NCBI GenBank assembly: GCA_029249225.1
Contig: JAQWHT010000074.1
Coordinates: forward strand, 1 to 39,990
Origin: Flavobacteriaceae bacterium
GTDB taxonomy: Bacteria; Bacteroidota; Bacteroidia; Flavobacteriales; Flavobacteriaceae
Length of the DNA stretch: 39,990 nucleotides
Reading direction: 5' to 3'
Shown in pieces: positions 17,123-25,424 of the stretch (position 1 is its first letter; each line of letters opens with the position of its first letter). The notes under the pieces are model-generated. The model was not told the DNA's origin. It saw only the letters and a program-made list of their open reading frames with translations, and searched no databases. Made by a program: the position numbers and the translations under genes.

Positions 17123-17939
17123 ACTGTTTTGGATTTTTATTTTGAGTATGCAAAGTTTTCTTCAAGGACAAGAAGGGAAGGTCATTAATCATATTTATGA
17201 AGGCAACAACAATACAGAAGATGGAGCCTATGTTGCAGCCGAAAAATCATACCGAAAAGCACTTTCTTTAGCTCCAGAAAAATCCATCGCGTTACATAAT
17301 TTAGGAAATACAAACTTTCTTGCAGAACAATATGACGAAGCTTCCCAACGCTTTTTCCAAACCCAAAAATTTGCTTCCTCAAAAGAAGATAAACACCGAG
17401 CATTTCATAATATGGGGAATGTTTTTATGAAAAAGAAAGAATATCAAAAAGCGGTTGAGGCCTATAAAAACGCTTTGAGAAATAATCCCTCTGATGACGA
17501 GACGCGATATAACTATGCGCTAGCTAAAGAGCTTTTAGAAAACGAAAAGCCACCAGAAGAACAAGAGCAAGACGACAAAAAAGATCAGAAAGAGCAACAA
17601 GACAAAGAGCAGGAGGAAGATCAAGAGAAAGAGGAGCAAGATAAAGAAGGCGATCAGGAAAATAAAGACGAAAAAGATCCGAACAAAGAAGGAGAAGAAG
17701 GAGAAGAAAATAAAGATGAGGGTGAACCCAAAAATGATGGCGATCAAAACAAAAAAGAACAAGACCAACAAAACAAACCCCCAGAACAGCAAAAACAAGC
17801 CCCAAAAAAAGGTCAACTCTCGCCTCAGCAAGTTCAAAGTTTGTTAGAGGCAATGAACAATCAAGAAAAAAAAGTTCAGGATAAAGTCAACGCCAAAAAA
17901 GTTAAAGGAGTACCAGTTAGAGGGAAAAAAGATTGGTAA
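17106..17939 (+). CDS. batC: BatC, TPR protein with a highly charged C-terminal half
   Basis: The 277-residue protein has a signal peptide (about 1-21), then TPR repeats (about 25-140; NLGNTNFLAEQYDEASQRFF, NMGNVFMKKKEYQKAVEAY, NNPSDDETRYNYALAKELL). Residues 150-235 are a low-complexity E/D/K/Q-rich tract, and the C-terminus (SPQQVQSLLEAMNNQEKKVQDKVN) is a conserved amphipathic end. This domain order is the known BatC arrangement. The charged tract is why long spurious frames appear on the opposite strand. Translation likely begins at ATG 17106; an in-frame ATG two codons later is equally possible. Confidence 0.9.
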   Translation: MKMKNKLFWIFILSMQSFLQGQEGKVINHIYEGNNNTEDGAYVAAEKSYRKALSLAPEKSIALHNLGNTNFLAEQYDEASQRFFQTQKFASSKEDKHRAFHNMGNVFMKKKEYQKAVEAYKNALRNNPSDDETRYNYALAKELLENEKPPEEQEQDDKKDQKEQQDKEQEEDQEKEEQDKEGDQENKDEKDPNKEGEEGEENKDEGEPKNDGDQNKKEQDQQNKPPEQQKQAPKKGQLSPQQVQSLLEAMNNQEKKVQDKVNAKKVKGVPVRGKKDW

Positions 17940-17941
17940 CT

Positions 17942-19717
17942 ATGATAAAGACTAAAGCATTATTGTTCTTCTTTTTTTTGGCTGTGGGAGTATCATCTCA
18001 ACTACATGGGCAAATAACTTTTGATGCTAAAGTGAGTAAAAAAAGGTTGGGATTAAATGAGAGACTTCGAATTGATTTTGTAATGAATGAAAACGGGGAC
18101 AATTTTGTCCCTCCTGTGTTTGCAAATTTTACGGTAGTCAGTGGTCCTCAACAATCTGTAAATCGATCATGGGTAAATGGTGTTAGTAGTTTTTCAAAGA
18201 CATATACTTATTTTTTGACGCCTAAATTAAAAGGTACTGTCGGTATTGGACAAGCTGAAATTACGATTCAAGGTGAAGTCTACAAGACCTCGCCTATCGA
18301 GATTCAGGTTACAGCAGCTGTTGAAAAACCCAACGATCCCAATAATATCGATTATCTTACCGATGAAAATATCCGGCTAGTTGCCGAAATATCAAACCCT
18401 TTACCTTACCTCAACGAAGGTATATCTGTAGTGTACAAATTATTTTTTAGAAACCCCATTTCCATAACTGATGTTCAAGAGTTAGAATCACCAAGTTATG
18501 GTGACTTTTGGAGTAGTAAAATCAATATTGGTCGAGCTCAAGTCAATCCAAGAGGGCGTTATAAGGGGGAGTCTTACAATGAGGTAATTTGGCAAAAAGT
18601 TGTACTATACCCCCAAAAGTCTGGCAAGTTAAATTTAGAGCCTTTGACTTTAAACCTTAGTTTAACTGTTCCTAGTAATCGGCGTGATTTATTTGGAAGG
18701 AGAATTCTTACCCAAGGGCAAAAAACCATAACAGCTGGGCAACGCATACTAAACGTAAAACCACTTCCACTTGAAGGCCAACCTGAAAGTTTTTCTGGAG
18801 CTGTTGGACAGTTTGATTTTGACGTTATTTTATCCAAGGATGCACTGAAGGCTTCAGAGTCTTTTCAAGCTAAAATTAAGGTAAATGGTAAAGGAAATTT
18901 AAATCTCTTTAAGTTACCCGAAATTAACGTTCCAAATACGCTTGAGGTATACGAGCCCGAGCGAAGTGATAAAATCAAGACTACCCTGGCTGGTACGCAA
19001 GGATCAGTAGAAGAAAATTATACAATAGTTCCTCAATACCAAGGAAAGTACCCAATACCGCCAATTCAATTTTCCTATTTTGATCCCAAAACAAAAGCCT
19101 ACAAAACCATGAGATCACAAGAACTACTGGTCGATGTTTATGAAGGCCCTTCAGCAGGAACTCAGAGTCCAAAAAATACTGTTGGGACTTCAAAAACTCC
19201 CATAACAGTTTCTGATAGTGCTTTTAGATTTATCCAATTAGAAACAAAATTTGGACCTATAAAAACGGCCTCCTTTTGGATGAGTTCTAGATTTTGGGTT
19301 CTATTTTTCCTGCCTTTTTTAATACTAATTTTAGGCTATTTAGTAAATCGACTTATTTTTCAAAAATCAGAGGATCGCGCAAGTACTAAACAACGTTTGG
19401 CACAAAAGCTTGCAAAAAAATACTTGAGCTCTGCCAGAAAAGCATTTGGCAGTCAAGTTCAATTCTATGAAGCATTGGAGCGTGCACTGCATAATTATTT
19501 AAAAGCGAAGCTTAAAATTGAAACTTCTGAACTTAGTAAAGCTAAGATTGAGGATTTACTAAAAGCAAAAAATGTAGATACTGACGTGGCAAAAGATTTT
19601 ATTGCGGTAGTTGAAAATTGCGAATTAGCACGCTATGCTCCTGGCTCGGATGGTAGCATTCAGGCTGATTATGAAAGAGCTAGCCGTGTAATGGCAACAA
19701 TAGACAGACAGTTATGA
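17942..19717 (+). CDS. batD: BatD, oxygen-tolerance family protein
   Basis: The ATG at 17942 gives a 591-residue protein with a signal peptide (about 1-24, ending SSQLHGQ) immediately followed by the BatD opening ITFDAKVSKKRLGLNERLRI. Several beta-rich repeats follow (RLVAEISNPLPYLNEGISVV, FDFDVILSKDALKASESFQA), then a membrane segment (about 441-463) and a cytoplasmic helical tail with YEALERALHNYLKAKL. A TTG three codons upstream is in frame but the ATG is two bases after the batC stop and fits the signal peptide better. It is the largest extracytoplasmic component of the cluster. Confidence 0.92.
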   Translation: MIKTKALLFFFFLAVGVSSQLHGQITFDAKVSKKRLGLNERLRIDFVMNENGDNFVPPVFANFTVVSGPQQSVNRSWVNGVSSFSKTYTYFLTPKLKGTVGIGQAEITIQGEVYKTSPIEIQVTAAVEKPNDPNNIDYLTDENIRLVAEISNPLPYLNEGISVVYKLFFRNPISITDVQELESPSYGDFWSSKINIGRAQVNPRGRYKGESYNEVIWQKVVLYPQKSGKLNLEPLTLNLSLTVPSNRRDLFGRRILTQGQKTITAGQRILNVKPLPLEGQPESFSGAVGQFDFDVILSKDALKASESFQAKIKVNGKGNLNLFKLPEINVPNTLEVYEPERSDKIKTTLAGTQGSVEENYTIVPQYQGKYPIPPIQFSYFDPKTKAYKTMRSQELLVDVYEGPSAGTQSPKNTVGTSKTPITVSDSAFRFIQLETKFGPIKTASFWMSSRFWVLFFLPFLILILGYLVNRLIFQKSEDRASTKQRLAQKLAKKYLSSARKAFGSQVQFYEALERALHNYLKAKLKIETSELSKAKIEDLLKAKNVDTDVAKDFIAVVENCELARYAPGSDGSIQADYERASRVMATIDRQL

Positions 19718-20508
19718 TACAGATAATACACGTCATTCTAAAATTTAAGAAAGTCCTTATTTTGGGTTTAATTCTCCTTTTCAGTAGTTTTTTTGTCAAT
19801 GCACAAGAATCCTCAGAGACCCTTTTTTCTAAAGGGAATACTGCTTACAACGAGTCAGACTATAGCAAAGCAGTAAAATTTTACGAGCAAATAATTGAAA
19901 ATGGGCAACACAGTGCAGAATTGTACTACAATTTAGGGAATGCATATTATCGCTTGAGCCAGGTTGCAGAAAGTATTTACTTTTTTGAAAAAGCCAAACT
20001 ATTGGCACCTGAAAATCAGGACATTCAAATCAATAGTTCTTTTGCAAATAACATGACCATAGATGCTATAGAACCACTCCCCCAGTCACAATTAGTTCAG
20101 ATTAAAAATAAAATTTTTGAATTTTTAAGTGTAGACAGTTGGTCTAAAATAACTTTAGGGTTTTTATGGATTTTTGCAGTTTTGTTATTGGTATATTTCT
20201 TTGTTCAAACAGTAAGTCTGAAGAGAAATTTCTTTTTTCTTTCTATTGTTTGTCTGTTTCTTTTTATTGGGAGTTTTAGTGTTACTTTCTCAAAGAATGC
20301 AGATCTAAAACAGAACCAGTACGCCATTCTTTTTTCTAAACAGATTGATACTTGGTCAGAACCCAATCAGCAAGGGGACCTATTATTTACTCTTCATGTA
20401 GGAACTAAAGTGCAAGTTTTAGATTCATTAGCTGAATGGAAGAAAATAAGGATTGCTAATGGATCTGAAGGTTGGTTGAGAAATGCTTCTTTAAGAAATC
20501 TAAATTAA
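19714..20508 (+). CDS. batE: BatE, TPR and SH3b-domain membrane protein
   Basis: The 264-residue protein has an N-terminal signal anchor (about 10-30), TPR repeats (about 33-115; GNTAYNESDYSKAVKFYEQI, YYNLGNAYYRLSQVAESIYFF), two membrane helices (about 145-165 and 172-190) and a C-terminal bacterial SH3 domain (QNQYAILFSKQIDTWSEPN onward, ending KIRIANGSEGWLRNASLRNL). This is the standard BatE arrangement. Its ATG overlaps the batD stop by four bases. It is the last gene of the operon and ends three bases from the converging cvpA gene. Confidence 0.92.
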   Translation: MIQIIHVILKFKKVLILGLILLFSSFFVNAQESSETLFSKGNTAYNESDYSKAVKFYEQIIENGQHSAELYYNLGNAYYRLSQVAESIYFFEKAKLLAPENQDIQINSSFANNMTIDAIEPLPQSQLVQIKNKIFEFLSVDSWSKITLGFLWIFAVLLLVYFFVQTVSLKRNFFFLSIVCLFLFIGSFSVTFSKNADLKQNQYAILFSKQIDTWSEPNQQGDLLFTLHVGTKVQVLDSLAEWKKIRIANGSEGWLRNASLRNLN

Positions 20509-20511
20509 AAA

Positions 20512-21021
20512 CTAAATAAGTTCTTGTCCCGAAAGTGGATTGTTTTCGAATATCCATTCAAATAAGAGACTACCTAGATCAATAAAAAAAAGATAAGTTA
20601 TAGATTCATTAACATAAGCTTCTGGCACAAACGAAATCATACTTTCAATTTGATTAAATGCCAATAATAGCGCACTGAGTATTACAAACCATTTGATTAG
20701 GCCAAAGATCCCACCAGCCAGTCTATTAAGGAACCCTAATGAAACTATTTGAAGGGTTTTAGTAATCATTTTGGCAATAAGGGAGACCCCATAAACAATC
20801 CCCATAAAAAGAAGTAAAAAACTGACTACTTGAATAATTTTGGGTTCCAGCTCAATGTAATTACTCAAAAAATGACTAAATGTAGAAGCAAATTTAAAAG
20901 CTCCTAAGACTCCTAAAAATAAAGCAATGACTCCTGCAATTTCAACAATAAATCCTTTGATTAGTCCACGCACCATGCCATAGCCTAGACAGATAAGTAC
21001 AATTAGATCCAATGTATTCAT
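20512..21021 (-). CDS. CvpA-family membrane protein
   Basis: The 169-residue protein has four hydrophobic segments and the CvpA opening MNTLDLIVLICLGYGMVRGLIKGFIVEIAG. The central segment AKMITKTLQIVSLGFLNRLAGGIFGLIKW carries the conserved Asn-Arg-x-x-Gly-x-x-x-Gly of the family. CvpA proteins are inner-membrane proteins linked to colicin V production and envelope stress; the mechanism is unknown. It converges on batE with three bases between and has no obvious operon partner. Confidence 0.88.
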   Translation of the reverse strand: MNTLDLIVLICLGYGMVRGLIKGFIVEIAGVIALFLGVLGAFKFASTFSHFLSNYIELEPKIIQVVSFLLLFMGIVYGVSLIAKMITKTLQIVSLGFLNRLAGGIFGLIKWFVILSALLLAFNQIESMISFVPEAYVNESITYLFFIDLGSLLFEWIFENNPLSGQELI

Positions 21022-21070
21022 AGTGTAAAGTTCTGTTTTTTAAATCGAATTTTTGGAGAACAATCTATTT

Positions 21071-21103
21071 TTTGTTTTCAGATTCATAGAAATAATATCT
21101 TTG
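21071..21103 (+). promoter_or_regulatory. Bacteroidota-type promoter, start codon 3 bases downstream
   Basis: TTTG at 21071-21074 and TATCTTTG at 21096-21103 are separated by 21 bases, matching the Bacteroidota -33/-7 pattern. The ATG of the conserved gene at 21107 begins only three bases after the -7 element, where transcription would be expected to start, which predicts a leaderless or near-leaderless mRNA. Confidence 0.55.
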
Positions 21104-21106
21104 CAT

Positions 21107-21472
21107 ATGGCAAATTACACCAAAGATCAAGAACTAATAAACCGGTGGGTACAAGTAATTCAATTTCTTTCCCATAAATTTTCCGATGGTGTTGACGTGG
21201 ACACCGAGGGTGTTCTCTATCTGATCGGTCTTCAGGAATATGGAAGACCGCATGAACCTCTTAAAAAAGAAGATAATGTAAACCTTATACACGTTGGATT
21301 ATGTACTGTACTTGAGCCCTTTGGATATTATCGTTTTAATTTTTATGACGATGAAGGATGGCCTCATTTTGAGTTGATAGAAGCATTGCCAAGTTTAAAG
21401 CCAGGTGAACAAAGTATATTGGTAAAAAGCGCTATTGTAGATTACTTTGTTCGACAAGGGGTCATTTCCTAA
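21107..21472 (+). CDS. Conserved Bacteroidota protein of unknown function
   Basis: From ATG 21107 the protein has 121 residues. The pattern [15 protein letters not shown] near the start, the central [12 protein letters not shown] and the [13 protein letters not shown] stretch near residue 84 recall a small conserved cytoplasmic family found in many Bacteroidota; I know no function for it. There is no signal peptide or membrane segment. Starting from an upstream in-frame codon at 21053 would place the promoter inside the gene, so 21107 is favoured. It lies 20 bases upstream of pheS and may be partly co-transcribed. Confidence 0.75.
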   Translation: MANYTKDQELINRWVQVIQFLSHKFSDGVDVDTEGVLYLIGLQEYGRPHEPLKKEDNVNLIHVGLCTVLEPFGYYRFNFYDDEGWPHFELIEALPSLKPGEQSILVKSAIVDYFVRQGVIS

Positions 21473-21480
21473 AACTACCT

Positions 21481-21488
21481 TATTTTTG
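21481..21488 (+). promoter_or_regulatory. -7 element directly before pheS
   Basis: TATTTTTG matches TAnnTTTG, and the pheS ATG follows after four bases at 21493. No -33 TTTG is found at normal spacing. With the same arrangement seen at 21096 and 31935, it is a candidate leaderless start, but the element could be chance in AT-rich DNA. Confidence 0.35.
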
Positions 21489-21492
21489 CTGT

Positions 21493-22509
21493 ATGATTGA
21501 AGAAGTAAAAAAACATTTAAAGGAAGTCAACTCCTTTTCGAGTAAAGACGCTGAAGAGATTGAGAAATTCAGGATAAGTTATGCAGGTAAAAAAGGAATT
21601 CTAAATGAATTGTTTGCAGCCTTTAGAGCAGTGCCCAACGAGGAAAAAAAGGCCTACGGACAGGAACTTAATACACTTAAAACGGCCGTATCCAATAAAG
21701 TAAAATTCCTTCAATCTGAATTTAAGGATACAGGCGGAAATTCACTAATTAAGGATCCAAGCAGAACCCCATTTCCTTTGGAAACAGGAAACCGTCATCC
21801 ACTTTCAGTAGTTAAAAACAGAATCATCGATATTTTTACCCAAATAGGATTTACTATTTCTGAAGGTCCAGAGATCGAAGACGATTGGCATAATTTTACT
21901 GCATTAAACCTCCCTGAACACCATCCTGCAAGAGATATGCAAGATACTTTCTTTATACAGACCGATCCAGATATTCTGTTGCGAACTCATACCTCATCAG
22001 TTCAGGTTCGCTACATGGAAAAAAATCAGCCTCCTATCCGAACCATTTCTCCAGGCCGAGTGTTTAGAAATGAGGCTATCTCAGCAAGATCACATTGTAT
22101 TTTCCATCAAATTGAAGGATTATATATTGCTAAAGAGGTTTCCTTTGCAGATTTAAAGCAAACCTTGCAGTATTTTACCAACGCCTTGTTTGGAAATTCT
22201 AAAATTCGTATGCGACCTTCTTATTTCCCTTTTACTGAACCCAGCGCTGAGGTAGATATTTACTGGGGCTTAGAGACTGAAACTGACTACAGAATTACCA
22301 AGGGTACAGGCTGGTTAGAAATCATGGGTTGTGGTATGGTAGATCCAAATGTTCTTGAAAACTGCGGAATTGATCCTGAACAATATTCCGGCTACGCATT
22401 TGGAATGTGTATAGAGCGTATTGCGATGTTATTGTATCAAATCAGCGATATCCGTCTATTTTTTGAAAATGACGTGCGTTTCCTTAAGCAATTTAAAGCG
22501 ACTCTTTAG
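21493..22509 (+). CDS. pheS: Phenylalanine--tRNA ligase alpha subunit
   Basis: The 338-residue protein has the normal length for bacterial PheS: an N-terminal coiled-coil tRNA-binding arm (about 1-90) and a class II catalytic core. Motif 2 is visible as [12 protein letters not shown] near residue 181-192, preceded by [11 protein letters not shown] (near 153) and [16 protein letters not shown]; motif 3 is [18 protein letters not shown] near 299. PheS pairs with PheT, which is not in this window. The stop overlaps the end of gpsA on the other strand by four bases. Confidence 0.95.
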   Translation: MIEEVKKHLKEVNSFSSKDAEEIEKFRISYAGKKGILNELFAAFRAVPNEEKKAYGQELNTLKTAVSNKVKFLQSEFKDTGGNSLIKDPSRTPFPLETGNRHPLSVVKNRIIDIFTQIGFTISEGPEIEDDWHNFTALNLPEHHPARDMQDTFFIQTDPDILLRTHTSSVQVRYMEKNQPPIRTISPGRVFRNEAISARSHCIFHQIEGLYIAKEVSFADLKQTLQYFTNALFGNSKIRMRPSYFPFTEPSAEVDIYWGLETETDYRITKGTGWLEIMGCGMVDPNVLENCGIDPEQYSGYAFGMCIERIAMLLYQISDIRLFFENDVRFLKQFKATL

Positions 22510-23528
22510 CTTAAGCTTTTGATAAGTTTTTCGAATATAACTTTTGCGGACTTTTTATTGTAGAGAATATCGTACACAGCATCCACAATAGGTGTTTTTA
22601 TATTCATCTCTTTTTTTAGCAAGTGAATAGTTCGTGATGCAAAATACCCCTCCGCTACCATTTTCATTTTTTGAGCAACTTCTTTGGGGCTAAAATCTTG
22701 TCCAATGAATTCTCCAAAGCATCTGTTTCTGCTGTGTCTCGAGTAAGCTGTTACAAGTAAATCTCCTTGATAAACAGAACTGTTGATGTTCCTTTTGTGA
22801 GGATTGATTCTATTCAAAAACCGTTTCATTTCATTGGTTGAATTGCTTATTAGTACACTTTGAAAATTATCTCCGTAACCAAAACCTTTTGCTATACCCG
22901 CGGCTAATGCAAAAATATTTTTTAGAGTGGCTGCATACTCAATTCCCATTACATCATTAGATGTTTTCAACTTAAGGTATGGTGCATTCATCATCTGTTT
23001 CAAGCGATTAGTTGTGTTTCTTTCAAAGCAACCGATGGTTAAAAATGAAAGTTGGTTTAGGGCAATTTCCTCTGCGTGAGAGGGTCCTGATATTACAACA
23101 AACTGTTCTTGAGGGAGTCCAAAAACTGTACTGAAATAAGGACCAATTAGAAGATTGCTTTTGGGTAAAATCCCTTTCACACCAGAAATAATTATTTTTT
23201 CATTTAGTGGAATTTTTATTTTTTCTAAAGTTTCTTCTAGATAGACAGAAGGTATGGCCAAAGCAATCCACTTGTTTTGTTTTATTACAATGCTGAGTTC
23301 TGAACTAAGCGTTATATCACTGGGGTTAAACTTAACATCGGTTAAATAATTCTTATTGTGAAGGTGTTTTTTTATAAAATCTACATCATCTTTTTTTCTT
23401 AAATACCAGTGTACATGTACTCCACTATCAGTAAATATTTTTACTAATGCTGTTGCCAAACTACCACTTCCCAATACGGCTATGGTTTTAATTTTGGGAT
23501 TATAATTTTCGGGGTTCGGAATGTTCAA
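22506..23528 (-). CDS. gpsA: NAD(P)H-dependent glycerol-3-phosphate dehydrogenase
   Basis: The 340-residue enzyme begins with a Rossmann motif, [17 protein letters not shown] (about residues 17-33), and has the landmark [10 protein letters not shown] near 145-154, the catalytic-lysine region [21 protein letters not shown] near 197-217 and the C-terminal [14 protein letters not shown]. GpsA makes sn-glycerol-3-phosphate for phospholipid synthesis. The Gly-x-Gly-x-x-x-Ala pattern reads Ser-Leu where many members have Ser-Trp, a mild variation. It lies 18 bases downstream of the small membrane protein gene and likely shares its transcript. Confidence 0.93.
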   Translation of the reverse strand: MNIPNPENYNPKIKTIAVLGSGSLATALVKIFTDSGVHVHWYLRKKDDVDFIKKHLHNKNYLTDVKFNPSDITLSSELSIVIKQNKWIALAIPSVYLEETLEKIKIPLNEKIIISGVKGILPKSNLLIGPYFSTVFGLPQEQFVVISGPSHAEEIALNQLSFLTIGCFERNTTNRLKQMMNAPYLKLKTSNDVMGIEYAATLKNIFALAAGIAKGFGYGDNFQSVLISNSTNEMKRFLNRINPHKRNINSSVYQGDLLVTAYSRHSRNRCFGEFIGQDFSPKEVAQKMKMVAEGYFASRTIHLLKKEMNIKTPIVDAVYDILYNKKSAKVIFEKLIKSLS

Positions 23529-23546
23529 AAGTGAAGTTCAAATGAT

Positions 23547-23981
23547 TTATAACCATGAATCCCATGGAATCCTACTTAAAAGAAGAATTAAACCTAGGGT
23601 ATAAAATAAGCCTATTCTAAGAAACTTTTTGGAAGAAAGATCTTGTCTTTTGTGCATAGACCAGCCCATAGTGATTAAAATTATAGCAACTATATTCGTT
23701 ATGGGGTGCTCTATTAAATATAACCGGGTTTGAGCATCTTTCATCACTCCCATACCCAAGGCACTCCACTGATCAAACCAAGGCGAAACAAAGTATAAGA
23801 TCAACCCAATCAACAACTGAATGTGAGAAAAAATAAGTCCAAAAAGACTGATCCTTAAGTCTTTTGCTGTGAATTCACGGCCTTTAGATTTTCCTACAAA
23901 AGCGTTTAAAATTCCTACAACTAAAATAATAAGAACAAAAAAGGCCCAATAGGAGTGAATATTTTTTAGAATTGAATACAT
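23547..23981 (-). CDS. Four-helix membrane protein, cytochrome b-like in Bacteroidota annotation
   Basis: The 144-residue protein has four membrane helices (about 10-32, 45-67, 90-108, 123-140) and His residues near helix ends (H9, H53, H92, and H106 in MGWSMHKR). Similar small Bacteroidota proteins are sometimes labelled cytochrome B; haem binding is not demonstrated by the sequence alone. The Arg-Lys-rich loop GKSKGREFTAKDLR follows helix 1. It is the first gene of a probable unit with gpsA and is divergent from the asparaginase gene. Confidence 0.7.
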   Translation of the reverse strand: MYSILKNIHSYWAFFVLIILVVGILNAFVGKSKGREFTAKDLRISLFGLIFSHIQLLIGLILYFVSPWFDQWSALGMGVMKDAQTRLYLIEHPITNIVAIILITMGWSMHKRQDLSSKKFLRIGLFYTLGLILLLSRIPWDSWL

Positions 23982-24081
23982 ACTTTTTTTTTGTAAAAAT
24001 ACTCTATTTTGAATAATGAATGAATTTACAAAGACTGTTTAGTTTAAAAACAGAAAAAACTTAACTTTAATAAAAAAACAA

Positions 24082-25116
24082 ATGCAACTTAACTATTCAA
24101 GTATTCGACTATTTTTTTTACTGTTTATAGCTTGTAGTCCATCTTCTGAAAAAACTGATACAAAGACACAATCCATTGGTATAGTTATTCATGGAGGGGC
24201 TGGAACTATTTTACGAAAAAATATGACTCCAGAAAAAGAAGCTGCTTATCGAAGTGTCTTAGCCCAAGCGGTTAAAGTGGGATATAACATTCTTAAAAAT
24301 GGGGGGAGTAGCCAAGAGGCTGTCGAAAAAACGATACACATCATGGAAGATTCGCCTCTTTTTAATGCAGGAAAGGGAGCTGTTCTCACGGCTGAAGAGA
24401 CCATAGAATTGGACGCATCGTTCATGAATGGAGCAACACTTGATGCAGGGGCAATCTCTGGAGTAAAAACCATTAAGCATCCAATATCAGCCGCAATAAA
24501 GGTGATGTCAAATTCTCCTCATGTAATGCTCTCGGGCAAAGGAGCTGATGAGTTTGCACATGAACAAGGGTTAGAAATAGTAGAACCAGAATATTTTTTT
24601 ACTGAACGAAGAATTAATTCACTTAGAAAAGTCAAAGAAGCAGAACAAAAAGAAATACAGACTTCCGCTTTAGAGGAGACTTTTCTTAGAAATCAGCGTT
24701 ATGGAACGGTTGGTTGTGTTGCACTTGATTCTGAAGGTAATCTGGCTGCTGGAACATCTACTGGTGGGATGACCAACAAAAAGTGGAACAGGATTGGTGA
24801 TGCTCCGATCATCGGTGCAGGAACTTATGCAAATAATGCTACATGTGCAATTTCTGCTACAGGCTGGGGTGAATTTTTTATCCGTTCAGTAGTAGCATAT
24901 GATATTTCAGCTCTTATGGAGTATAAAGGACTTACTATTCAAGAAGCTTCAAGAATTGTAATTCATGAAAAAGTAGCTTCCTTAGGAGGAGATGGTGGGG
25001 TTGTTGGAATTGACAATCAAGGAAATATAGCTATGGAAATGAACACTCCCGGAATGTACAGAGCTCATATAGATAATGATGGAACCCTTACGGTGAAAAT
25101 TTATAAAGATGAATGA
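24082..25116 (+). CDS. Lipoprotein isoaspartyl peptidase/L-asparaginase (Ntn hydrolase)
   Basis: The 344-residue protein has a lipoprotein signal with lipobox FIAC (lipidated C18), then the plant-type asparaginase alpha half (IVIHGGAGTIL near residue 34, MEDSPLFNAGKGAVLT near 88). The autocleavage and catalytic Thr is T209 in RYGTVGCVALD, and the beta half has GNLAAGTSTGGMTNKKWNRIGD. Self-cleavage before T209 would create the active heterotetramer. It hydrolyses isoaspartyl dipeptides and asparagine, here apparently in the periplasm. It is divergent from the gpsA unit. Confidence 0.92.
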   Translation: MQLNYSSIRLFFLLFIACSPSSEKTDTKTQSIGIVIHGGAGTILRKNMTPEKEAAYRSVLAQAVKVGYNILKNGGSSQEAVEKTIHIMEDSPLFNAGKGAVLTAEETIELDASFMNGATLDAGAISGVKTIKHPISAAIKVMSNSPHVMLSGKGADEFAHEQGLEIVEPEYFFTERRINSLRKVKEAEQKEIQTSALEETFLRNQRYGTVGCVALDSEGNLAAGTSTGGMTNKKWNRIGDAPIIGAGTYANNATCAISATGWGEFFIRSVVAYDISALMEYKGLTIQEASRIVIHEKVASLGGDGGVVGIDNQGNIAMEMNTPGMYRAHIDNDGTLTVKIYKDE

Positions 25117-25169
25117 AAGTATTTTATTTCACTGTATTTTTTTGAGCAAGTCAATCTTTTGAAATAACC

Positions 25170-25406
25170 ATGATCTACTACGAATTCTCAAATAAAATGC
25201 ATATCGAAGCTAATAAAACACATGACCTTTTTTTGGGAGTAAAAACGAATCGAGCAAGGTTTAAATCGTTTAGGCAAAGGATTCTAAAAAGTGAATCCCT
25301 TATGTGTCAGTATCATAAAAAAAAATCCATTTACGCTTTTAGTGCTGATCTAAAAACTTGTGATGAGGAGAACTACTTTAATCTCCTAATACCTAACGCA
25401 AACTAA
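25170..25406 (+). CDS. Small protein of unknown function upstream of dinB
   Basis: A 78-residue frame from ATG 25170, rich in basic residues in the middle (KTNRARFKSFRQRILKS), with three cysteines or cysteine-adjacent sites late on and no signal or membrane segment. I recognise no family. The codon pattern looks gene-like, it fills the gap between two well-defined genes, and it stops 18 bases before the dinB start in the same direction, so co-expression with the polymerase is plausible. It may instead be chance or a remnant. Confidence 0.45.
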   Translation: MIYYEFSNKMHIEANKTHDLFLGVKTNRARFKSFRQRILKSESLMCQYHKKKSIYAFSADLKTCDEENYFNLLIPNAN

Positions 25407-25424
25407 CTTAAGGGAGATTCTCGG

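Noticed and set aside
17524-17853. Two long overlapping minus-strand frames of about 100 residues, very rich in Leu and Phe
   Set aside because: They are the antisense of the E/D/K/Q-rich tract of batC; their apparent membrane-like content is produced by that codon bias.
24246-24480. Overlapping minus-strand frames of about 75 codons
   Set aside because: They lie opposite the well-supported asparaginase gene.
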